In this document: piece by piece, positions 55,294-64,000 of the stretch
How positions within the stretch are numbered: the stretch's first letter is position 1
How the letters are laid out: the number at the start of each line of letters is the position of its first letter
DNA from: Datura wrightii
Taxonomy: Eukaryota > Streptophyta > Magnoliopsida > Solanales > Solanaceae
DNA length: 64,000 bases
Direction of reading: 5' to 3'
Assembly: GCA_035772735.1 (NCBI GenBank)
Contig: JASDFA010000018.1
Span: forward strand, 140,993,501-141,057,500
Program-made: the position numbers and the translations under genes
The notes under the pieces: generated by a model
The model's input: only the letters and a program-made list of their open reading frames with translations
Told to the model about the DNA's origin: nothing
Databases searched by the model: none

Positions 55294-57483
55294 TAATCGT
55301 CCTAAATATTTAAACCAGTTCCTTGGTAGTTTGAGATATTATGCCGACAATGAAATTAGTTTGCTAAAGTAACCATGGATAATAAGTACTTTTGGTGAAA
55401 AGACTTTATGGAGGAATGTACTTGTGATGCATTTGACATGGAGGGGTATTTGTTTTAAGGTTCAAGTGAGGAAATGAAGACTTTTAGATGCCCAACATTT
55501 ATAGCTTATTATTACTTTTATGATTGGCTCAACTATTTTAAAAGGACATATATTATTTTGATGGACTCCTCGAGTGGGTTTCAATAATTCTTAATTGATA
55601 ACAGAAAAGTGATTGGAAATGGAATATGATACTTAGAGGAAATAAGGATAAGGGTATTTACTTTCAATTTGAAATGTTTAAGGTACATATTCAAGAAAGA
55701 AAACTTGAACTAGGAGCAACGTGATTACTTGAGTCTTATATGAATTTTGGTGATATTATCTCACAATAATCAGATAGGGTGTAAATTATTGAGTGTTCTT
55801 AGAAAAGGAAGTCTTTAGACACTTTGGGCCTAGATTTGTGATAAGCTCTATGTTTATTTTTGAGGTTGGTAATTGGTTAGGTTCAGATTTAAGATTGTTG
55901 ACTTGATAAAATCAATGGAAAGGAGATTTGTCGTGTATGAAGGTAGGTAATCTCATAGAGCCTTCAAGTGAATGAGCTTAAGTTGATTGATAAAGGAATT
56001 TTTTATATTGTTGGAATTAAAAAAATCATGTTTTCTATGGTAAGACCATATTTGTGACAATCAACTATTTTGGAGTGTAGATTTGTTAGATAGGCAGGTT
56101 AGAGATTGTCAGTTATGGGTGACTTGGGAGAACTTGTGTGTGGACAAGGCGTGTGGATTGCAGTATTTGTTACTTTTGGGATTGCTAAAGGCATGACGAG
56201 GTGTTACACATAGTGATTATGGTTTAGAGTTATGGGGTATGAGACCACAAGCCTAATGTCGAAGGATTTCAAATGGTAAACGAGTTAAAGGAAAGCACAA
56301 GAAGCTCACACATTGGGAAGTTCAATGCATTCAAATTTCATGAAGTTCTATTAGATTTGCGTTATGGGTATAGGTGAGCAATTTAAAAAATAAAGTCACA
56401 ATATGTAGATCCTCGAAATTGAAATTGAAATGGTAAACGAGGTAAAGGAAAACACTTATTTCAAAGAGGGAGTAATGAATTATTCTTTATTTTTTGTGGA
56501 TTACGAGCACTCTGAAGCTGTGGGAAAGGGAAAGGCTCTGGTGAAGTAATTGACTCTTCTTGTCCAAAATCGAGGTAGGTTATGGTTATAGGATTAAACC
56601 TTGCGTAATGGCTTGTATACTTATATAATGATTATATTTGATTGTTCTTCGAACATTCCTTGTTATGAGTAATTTTTATGTGAATAAATGGAAATTATCA
56701 TGTTGATATGAGATGAGTATAATCTATTGTTAAGATCATATGGAAGTGTGTAATGAAATTCGTGTTATGAATCTATCATGTGAACTTAGTGTTGTATTTG
56801 AGGAAGTGAGGAAATGGAGCATAGACTCTGATGAATTGATAGAGGTATTCACATATATGGTTTCTATTATGTAATGCACCTTATTGTGATTTAAGGATGA
56901 GAATGGGTGAAATATTAACTATTTTTTGAAATGAGAGACTCGAGCCCGAGGGGAGTGTTTGAGCGAGCGAATATTATTATTGAGTGGCTCGTGTCTGAGG
57001 AGAGCATTCGAATGAGAATATGAGTGGGAGCGGGTACCACGCCGGTACGGTACATGGATTTCTAGAGTATCCTGCAGGTCATGACTGGAAGGGCAGCACT
57101 AAAACCCTCTGGCATGTGTGTACACTGATTGTGTGATTGAGTATTTATGGTAAGATGGCAGAGGCGTGTGCCCATTATGTCATCTTTGGTTTTCATATTA
57201 TGCATGTTAATTATGTGGTGCTTTCCTTATATGCAAATGAAGTGTATGAAAAATATTCTGAGAGGTTATGTTAAGTCTAAGTGTAACTTATCACGATGTC
57301 GGAACTGATGAGTGGTTTCTATTGTATTTGCTGTTGAACTCGTGAGTGGTTCTTGATGATGTTAACTGTGTTCTTAAGTGTGCTTATCCGAGAGATATTG
57401 GTGGATTATGTGAATAATGAACCTGTTAAGCTGAAGAACTGAAAGTATAGTATCGTCGAGCTACTGCCTAAGGCAGTACCACT
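55294..57483. other. Unrecognised AT-rich sequence, part LTR-like
   Basis: No ORF above about 60 codons and no motif I recognise in 55294-56900. The segment at about 56930-57240 ('gactcgagcccgagg', 'gtggctcgtgtctgagg', 'gcgggtacc') resembles the repetitive style of chromovirus LTRs, but I could not find its ends. Probably older, highly decayed retrotransposon DNA. Confidence 0.4.
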
Positions 57484-58296
57484 TAGGCAATAATAAATTC
57501 CTACAGAACTTGAAGTGAATGAGTTGACTCAATTCCTACAGAAAAGTTTAGCAATAATAAATTAAACACAAAGCAGGAAAGTAAAGACACAAAAGATTTA
57601 TCCTGGTTCGGGTCACCCTTGTGGTGCCTAGTCCAATCTCCTTGGGTTGCAGGAGTTTCCCTTTGAGCTGTCGAATTTGTCAATGGTTACAAGAGTAATG
57701 TCACAAATCTATGGAGAGCAGTAATGAACTTGATACAGCCTCTCCCTATATATCTAGCTGACTGTTTCTATCTTTTAATCTCACTAGTAATGCTTTTAGG
57801 ATTACAATGATTGAATAAGAACAGAATCGTCAGTTTTGATCAAGTGAAGTTGTACAAGGAATTTGTCTTTAGTCTTCGTATTTAAAGGCTCTTGCTACAA
57901 GATCAACTCCTTTGATCTTGTTTTACCGCTCATCAAGGGATAACCCAAGGGATTTTTCCTCCAATCATATCCTTTGGATAAGATGTCGATTAGTGATAGG
58001 ATCCTTGATTGATTTGATAGAGACTTCTTCCTTTTATATTGTCAGTGATTGAGGATGATTAATTTGAGGGTTGATTTCTTCGATATTCGACCCTTATATT
58101 CGGCTGGAATATTCCGTGAGAAGAAGCACTGAATCTTGATTAGTTTTCTTCCTTTTGGAGTCGATCTTCCTCCCATAAGCATCATGATAAGTTCCTTGAT
58201 TTTTTTCTTTTGTGCGAGATTCGAGTCAGCTAATCATATCCAGTGCTGGCTAAACCTGCAGCAATTTTTCCATCATTGAAATATACTAGTGCAACA
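57484..58296 (-). repeat. 3' LTR of the copia element
   Basis: On the minus strand starts TGTTGCACTAG at 58296, directly after AAAAAGAGGGAGAT. The far end near 57484 is approximate: I did not find a clear CA terminus, and the target duplication cannot be checked because the 5' LTR is not in the window. The 60-codon ORF at 57501-57683 is not supported. Confidence 0.7.
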
Positions 58297-58706
58297 ATCT
58301 CCCTCTTTTTGATGATGACATAAATTCTGAAATAGTTAGGGGGTACTTCCCTGTTTAAGAGAGTCTTGTGGGTTTGCTCCCCCTGGCTTGATGCATCCTC
58401 CCCCTGAGTTGAGGAGTTATGTACTCAAGGTTCAAATACTAAGTTTTTGAGAGCATCAGTATAATGTAAAATTGTAACAAGACTGTAAGCATAACATTTG
58501 ACAATCACACAAGACAACACACACAGAGCAATAACATTTGACAATCACACAAGACAACACACACAAAGAATTGTAAAGCATTGTTCATTTCATTTATAAA
58601 AACGAGAACATACTAATTATACTAATTCTCCCCCTTCATCACAAAAAGGAAACAAGCAAAACATAACCCCAAGAAGAGGCAAGGGAGAGTAGTAGATAAT
58701 AGAAGA
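58297..58706 (-). other. Copia 3' UTR with polypurine tracts
   Basis: Minus strand: AAAAAGAGGGAGAT just before the LTR (58297-58310) and further GGGGGAG runs (near 58378 and 58400). It also holds the 40-bp tandem duplication at 58491-58570. Confidence 0.65.
58491..58570. repeat. 40-bp tandem duplication
   Basis: Two units, 58491-58530 and 58531-58570, beginning 'ataacatttgacaatcac' and differing only at the last few bases. Confidence 0.9.
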
Positions 58707-60105
58707 TCAGGCACGACCAAGGAAATACTTGAGCGTATTGATGATAAGCTCAGAAAAGGAATGATAGGATTTCTCGATTCGGGTAGACATAGAGGAGTAG
58801 GAGTTTGGAACAGCCACCGCGAGTTCATTGTCAGAAACTTCAGCTTGAGTAGCAGCTGAGTCGACTTGGAAGAGAACCTTGTTAAAAGATTTGACCCCTT
58901 CATGTTGTAGGAGAGTCAACTGAGTCTTCAGATTTACAACACTAGAGATTAGGACAGTCAGCGATTTATTACTCTTGTGCATGTCACCAGCCACTACACC
59001 CAGAGTTTCCTTAACATCTTTGATTTCAGTCATGAGAGAGGAGAAGATGGAGCTGGAGGAGCCATCTAGAGGAATAATTGTACAACTTTCTAGAGTGGAA
59101 AACATGGCTTTGGGTTTAAAGCTTTCCTTTTTGACCCATCGGTTCTCATCAAGAATGTACCCCATACTGGAAAAGGCACGATCATTGTAGGTAGAGCTAA
59201 TTTCTTTCACTGGGAATGCAGAGACATCTACACCCATAGCGTTGATGATTCTACTTACGATCATTCCATAGGGGAGACTGGTGTTGCCACTAGTATCTTG
59301 ATAACTTTCAACCATGTATCTGAGGAACCATTCAGACCACTCTATTGTACGCTTCTTCAGAAGGTAGTATACGACAAACACATCTTTGTTTACAGAGAGC
59401 TTAGATATCCTTTCCGAGGTAGCAAGGTAGTTGCAACAATGTGTGCGATGATGAGATTCTCGATGCAGATGGAAGCAGGGCCAAAATCGGAGAGATCAAT
59501 ACTATCTTCAGCAATGTAGCTCTTTGCTTCATTGAGAGATACTTCAAAATCTTTAGGCCAACCACCAGTGAAGAAGGAAATGTTTCCATAGAAGCGAGTA
59601 TTGAAGACTTTTTCAAAGAGGGTTTTGGTCAGAACAATTCTGGTGCCAAGAACAAGGGTTTCAGGGTCACTATTTTCTTTTAAGGTTCTCAGATTTACAT
59701 AAAACATGCGGATTGGATCTTTGAATACTTCATTAGCACACCAAAGAAAGAGATTATCTAACCATTGAAAGGAGAAGAGATGACTGATGGGGCAATGAGA
59801 GGCTTCAAGTCAAGCAAGGCAGATTACTCTACCATGAGCGAAGGGGTGATTTTGGAAGGCCAAAAATTTTCTTTTTTCAGACATGCTCCAAAACTTTTGC
59901 ATGTCTTCCAAGTTGAAAGAGAGAGGAGAATCAGGGCTTTCCTTCTTAGAGAAGGAACTTGGGGGCTTTTTTTACTAGAGTGGAGGAGGATTTTTGGAAA
60001 CTCTTCAGAGGATGAGTCAGAAATTTCAATAGGGGATGGTGAAGAGGATGATCTCATAAGACGTTTGCTAGAGTGTCGAGCATTTAGAATAGAGGATTTC
60101 GCCAT
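58707..60105 (-). pseudogene. Env-like ORF downstream of copia pol, three pieces
   Basis: Start ATG at 60103-60105 (MAKSSILNARHSSKRLMRS...). The first piece (60105-59824) is Ser-rich and likely disordered. The next (to about 59390) is in another frame and holds WLDNLFLWCANEVFKDPIR and MFYVNLRTLKENSD; the frame is recovered near 59770. A one-base shift near 59400 leads to the last piece (59381-58707, 224 codons) with VYYLLKKRTIEWSEW, LPYGMIVSRI and a helical, coiled-coil-like C-terminal half (MTEIKDVKETLG...LLQHEGVKSF). I see no signal peptide or membrane segment. The layout matches the env-like third ORF of SIRE-type elements, and the central part resembles proteins catalogued as 'putative plant transposon protein'; both assignments are from memory. 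The role is unknown. Confidence 0.65.
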
Positions 60106-60333
60106 TTTGATGAGGGAGAAGGAAAGAGTCTAAGAGAGGATTTAAAAAAAGGAGAGATAGAAGAGAGGGATGTGAAGAGGTGAAGGGACAGCATGCAAAA
60201 AGTCACAGTAATGATGACTTAGGAGACTGAACCGACAGATTTTAAATAAAACAAATGATTAAGCACGTAAATTAAGGCAAGAAAATAATTTCAAGATAGA
60301 TTAATTTAGGCATATAAATATCACACATAATTT
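60106..60333 (-). other. Spacer between copia pol and the env-like ORF
   Basis: Noncoding, about 230 bp, AT-rich, with purine/pyrimidine-skewed stretches near 60110-60180. No clear promoter or splice signal could be identified. Confidence 0.5.
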
Positions 60334-60887
60334 TTAGGAGAAATTTACTAAAGAGCACGAAATAACACCAAGACTTTTCCTTAAAAAAATAGAATCGATT
60401 TTCCAAAAAGGTTTAGTAAAGATATCAGCAAACTAATTTTCAGAGTCAACAAATTTTAGTAATAAATCTCCATTTTCAACATGATCTTGAATAAAATGAT
60501 GTTTAATATTTATATGCTTTTCTATAGAATGATGCACAGTATATTTTGAAAGACTAATAGCACTGGTGTTATAACACAAAATAGGGATGCTTTCATAATT
60601 TAGATCATTGTCTAACAACTGATGTTTTATCTAGAGAAATTGTGCTCCACAACTTCCAAGAGCCAGATATTCTACCTCTGTAGTAGATAGTGCTACAGAG
60701 TTTTTTTTTTAATTTGCAAAGAAGTGAGAGCTTCTCTGAGAAATTGACATGATCCACTAGTGCTTTCCTGTCAGACTTGTCATTTGCAAAATCTGCATCT
60801 CTGCAACCAATTAAATAAAAATTGTTAGAATAAGGATACCATAGACAATAATCTTGAGTTCCAATAAGATAACAAATGATCCATTTT
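60334..60887 (-). pseudogene. Copia pol remnant (RNase H, C-terminal end)
   Basis: Reading right to left: DADFANDKSDRKSTSGSCQF (near 60760), the degraded SLSTAEVEY-type block (near 60690), ILCYNTSAISLSKYTVHHSIEKHINIKHHFIQDHVENGDLLLKFVDSEN (60618-60433), then a TAG, ADIFTKPF and a tail ending at TAA 60334-60336. A stop within LLEV...FSR and a run of T (A on the minus strand) near 60700 disrupt it. It is truncated at 60887 by the neighbouring LTR. Confidence 0.85.
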
Positions 60888-63310
60888 TTTCACGACCAGA
60901 ACAGAGGCTCGGATCGCAACACAGGACAAGGAGCCCCGAGAGACCCCAAGTCGACCCATGGCATAAGAATACATCTCACTCGATCAATGAAACTGAATAA
61001 TCAACAATATAATCATAGCGGGATTCTAACTTAAACATAACATTAGAATACACAATCCGAAGTTGAATTCATACATATGTTTGAAAAGCCTCTAAAATGA
61101 CGAGTTGATGGGACAAGACCCCAACTAACTCAAAACAATTTAAACTAAAATACATATAAGAAATATGAATAATCTAGTCCTTGGGAGATGAGGACTCACC
61201 AACAATGTACGATGATATCTCAGAAGACGGGCTAAGAGCGGGACTAAATCTGAGAGTCTGGTCTTGTATCATGAAACGATACAACATAGAGTATGCGGTC
61301 AGTACGTGGAATGTACCGAGTATGCAAGGTAAGTAAAACCGCTTAAGTAAGTAAAATCATTTAAAGACAATGCATTATGTAAACATAAATATTAAGAATC
61401 TGAGAGTAGAGCTTGCATACATTCTTTATGAAATCATGATCTCTTCATAACATAACATATCATCATAACTGAATTGATTGACTCAAAGCTGAAATCTAAT
61501 ATTTATAAGTAAAATTGAACATTGAGTTAGACCTGCTTTAGGACATGCTTACATATGTAAATCTCATGAGTAATGAACATGCATAACTAAAATCATGAGG
61601 AACAATGGGAGACTCATCTTTTAATCGACATACCACTATAGAGCTTACATGGTCTCAACTATCACACTCAAGTGGGTAGAGCCATCCAAAGTCTTGTCAG
61701 TGCTAAGGACAATACCATGATATCAATATCAAGCCCATGGGCCAATAGGGCCAGGGATAGCTCACAAGGGAGGTCCCAAAGTCATAATGTATAAACCTAC
61801 ATAGGCACGTAGTTTTAAGGCATAGGGTGATCGACCCTTATCCTGCTCGGTGCTAGACACTACTCCCAAAAACATGCATATGATCTACATCATTATTCAA
61901 TGAAGCTCAACATCGTCTATTGACGAAGCTCATAAATCAAATACATCTCAAAGCTAAAATTATGCATATGAGAAGCTTTAACTTAAATCATACCACAAGA
62001 TGAAAGATAATTGGGATTTTTCGCTCCAAAACCATGTTGTAAGCTATGCCTATGAAAAGCTTTAACTCAAAACATACCACAAGCCGAAAATATAATTGGG
62101 ATTCTTCGCTCCAACATATGTGGTAAGCTTAGTTCAGGAAAATCACAAATCATACTTGACATGAGGGCATTTCCCAATACTTTGTCCTGCTTGGAAAATA
62201 TTCACTTCATATCAAAAAGTAAACATGCGTAGCTTTAAAACATGTTTTTCATCATACTATCTCATCATCAACATACATTCATCATAAATATTATCTTTCA
62301 TGCACTTCTCTTCAATGGGCTTTTCAATTCATAAAACTGGAAATATGATTTTTGATTGACAACATTATAAAATTTGCCCATAGATCATAATTCAATTGTG
62401 GAAACATATAAACATCATACCCATGTAGAGAATTAGGAAATTCATGCATTGGGTTAAAACCCCATAGATTAGTCATAGGAATTCATGATTTAGAGAAGGA
62501 TTGGGCATGGGTGTGAAAGGATTCACCAATTCATAACCCTACATACCTGTTGGTAGCTGATTCTTACACTTGAATGCCCAAAAGGAAATTGAAGAGAAAT
62601 TGATGAATGCTAGGCTTGATCACCCTCTCTAGTCTTCTACCTTGCATGCATGAATGAATAAAGCCTAAAATGAACTTAACCCCTTTAAAAGTCACTATTA
62701 ATAACTCTAAACAACGTAGTTTAGGCCATATAAGCTTAGGATTTACGGAAAAGCCCTTACTAAATTCGCAGAAAATAACTGCCAGGTGGTCCTGACAAGA
62801 GACCTAACGATTCGTCGTCAAGGGTCACGACTCGTGGCTTGGTTCATGAAGTACACTGCCTTTCAATCTTCTAGGCTCGTGACGGAGGACATAATGACTC
62901 ATGACCAGGTGACCATGAGTCGTGGTCACCCATTCGTGATGTACACTGCCTTGGCCTCAAAAAAATTATTCCATGCTGCTCACGACCCTCCCCACGATTT
63001 GTGGTGACAAACCACAATTCATGGGGTCCTCCCATCAAGTACACTTCCCCCTTTTCTTCACTATTCTTACTCACCCACCGCACGACTGACCTAGCGAGTC
63101 GTGGGGACTGACCAGGACTCGTGGTCATGTCCGTGGGATCCCATTTCTCAAATTTCAAATTCATTCCCTGGGCCTCCCCATGAGTCACATCACGACTCGT
63201 GGGCTCCTCTCACTGGACTCCACATGACTCGTTCTATGTCTGGTGCCAGATTTTAGGTTTTTCTCCGTTTCAATTCGCGAGTCTGATCCTTGGGCTTCTG
63301 TGGTATAACA
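60888..63310 (-). repeat. 3' LTR of a minus-strand chromovirus (Tekay-5)
   Basis: 2,423 bp. On the minus strand starts TGTTATACCAC at 63310 and ends GGTCGTGAAAA at 60888 (CA changed to AA). Same family as 15862-17976: the hairpin region near 61267-61315, 'ggcacgtagtt' (61805) and palindromic CACGACTCGTGG words (62826-62837, 63191-63202). It interrupts the copia pol. The 5 bases ATTTT at 60883-60887 would be one duplication copy. Confidence 0.85.
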
Positions 63311-63487
63311 ATATCTCCACTTGTGGAACATTCATCCTCAAATGTTGGAAAACATATAGAAAAGTAGAGAAACACAATTATCATATTCAAATACTGATCA
63401 TTTAAGCCGAAAACCGACAGAATGACTATCTCCCATTCAAACTACATAGCTGAACTAAATTCATGACTCATACATACATCCACATAC
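63311..63487 (-). other. Tekay-5 polypurine tract and 3' UTR
   Basis: CCACAAGTGGAGATAT (63311-63326, minus) is the tract before the LTR. The following sequence matches the Tekay-1 3' UTR (around 18000-18150). It is interrupted at 63488. Confidence 0.7.
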
Positions 63488-64000
63488 TTTCAAGCCCCAT
63501 AAATGGGGGAAGGGCACGACTGGCTCCCCATACCTGACTGACTGGGAAGCCGACTATATGAAATCTGTAACTGTAACACTTAGGCCGTCCGGGCCACCTG
63601 TCACAATAAACTCGAGCACAAACTGAACCCATAATGTCTATACAATACAGGGTAAACAACTGAAATGCAAACAAGGCTATGAGTATGCTAAACTAAACAA
63701 CAAAAAGCCGACAAGGCCACAAACCAAATACCATTGTACACACTAAGTCCACAAAGCCTCTAAAGAGTAAATTGACTGATGGTCGGAACAGGGCTCCGAC
63801 CTACCCATAACTACATCTCAAAACTCTAGCTGAAAAAAAACCAGTCTTAGCTCCATAAAGAAAGGAGCATACCAACACATCCACTAGTCTCACGAACTTC
63901 TACTGCAACTGGCAATCCCGACCTTTACCTGCACCTGCGGCACGAACGCAGGTCCCCAGGCGAAGGGACGCAATATTAATGAAATGTACTGGTATGTAAG
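63488..64000 (-). mobile_element. LTR inserted in the Tekay-5 3' UTR, truncated by the window edge
   Basis: The left end TTTCAAGCCCC resembles TGTCACGCCCC of the solo LTR at 29176, and shared phrases follow ('ccgacaaggccac', 'gcctctaa', 'ggtcg..acagggc'). It is probably another minus-strand member of that 3.2-kb LTR family. Only about 510 bp are visible. Confidence 0.65.

Larger units (their letters stand above)
57484..60887 (-). mobile_element. Ty1/copia element (SIRE/Maximus-like), minus orientation, broken at 60888
   Basis: In transcription order (right to left): RNase H end of pol (60887-60334), an env-like ORF in pieces (60105-58707), a 3' UTR with several purine-rich tracts, and a 3' LTR (58296 to about 57484). 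The upstream half lies beyond the chromovirus LTR that starts at 60888 and is outside the window. The assignment rests on the ADIFTKPF and RKSTSG motifs and on an extra ORF downstream of pol, which is known from the SIRE/Maximus lineage. Confidence 0.78.

Noticed and set aside
58975..60133. Plus-strand ORFs of 71-122 codons
   Set aside because: They are antisense to the env-like ORF, whose minus-strand pieces are longer and show a consistent domain order and Ser-rich N-terminus.
1..64000. A novel host or defence system
   Set aside because: Every protein motif I could recognise belongs to LTR retrotransposons; nothing suggests a host operon-like or single-copy gene system.

Overview
The window is wall-to-wall plant LTR-retrotransposon DNA; I recognise no host gene, tRNA, rRNA or CRISPR array. 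The lineages are plant-specific: Ty3/gypsy Athila (tRNA-Asp-type primer site), Ty3/gypsy Tekay/Del-type chromoviruses (initiator-tRNA-Met-type primer site) and a Ty1/copia element with an extra ORF after pol (SIRE/Maximus-like). LTR and protein style resemble nightshade-family (Solanaceae) repeats as I remember them; this is an inference. The setting is probably pericentromeric or other heterochromatic DNA.

The sequence can be read as layers of insertion. The oldest visible layer is a decayed chromovirus (host Tekay): its pol remnant at 2505-4230, its 3' UTR at 39521-39785 and its 3' LTR at 39786-55293, cut into three pieces. A second chromovirus LTR (1455-2504) abuts its pol, and that LTR was itself entered by a minus-strand Athila whose 5' LTR is at 37-1454. 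Athila-2 (4231-39520) sits between the pol and the 3' UTR of the host Tekay. Athila-2 received Athila-1 (5400-12820, TSD CCACC) in its 5' LTR and Tekay-2 (14144-34776) in its gag. Tekay-2 received Tekay-1 (15862-25026, minus strand, TSD CTTAC) in its 5' LTR and a solo LTR (29176-32397, TSD GTACT) in its 3' UTR. The host Tekay 3' LTR received the youngest element (40857-51294, TSD TTGTG, two LTRs of 2,586 bp) and a solo LTR (51731-54361, TSD GATAC/GATAT).

Right of 55293 lie about 2.2 kb of unrecognised degenerate sequence, then a minus-strand copia element (3' LTR about 57484-58296, an env-like ORF in pieces, the end of RNase H) broken at 60888 by the 3' LTR of another minus-strand chromovirus (60888-63310). 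The 3' UTR of that chromovirus is interrupted at 63488 by an LTR related to the solo LTR at 29176-32397, which runs off the window.

Only the 40857-51294 element retains a long reading frame (1,451 codons, gag to integrase). It carries two in-frame amber codons that cut off the gag N-terminus and the chromodomain-like tail, and a gag zinc knuckle missing a cysteine. The two Athila elements readable inside the window share a structure with gag (with protease in one) but no reverse transcriptase, RNase H or integrase, followed by a conserved 2-kb noncoding 3' region. This suggests a non-autonomous lineage that moved with borrowed enzymes. Across Athila and Tekay LTRs there are recurring short palindromes with a GTG-T-CAC core. 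All alignments and counts here were made by eye.
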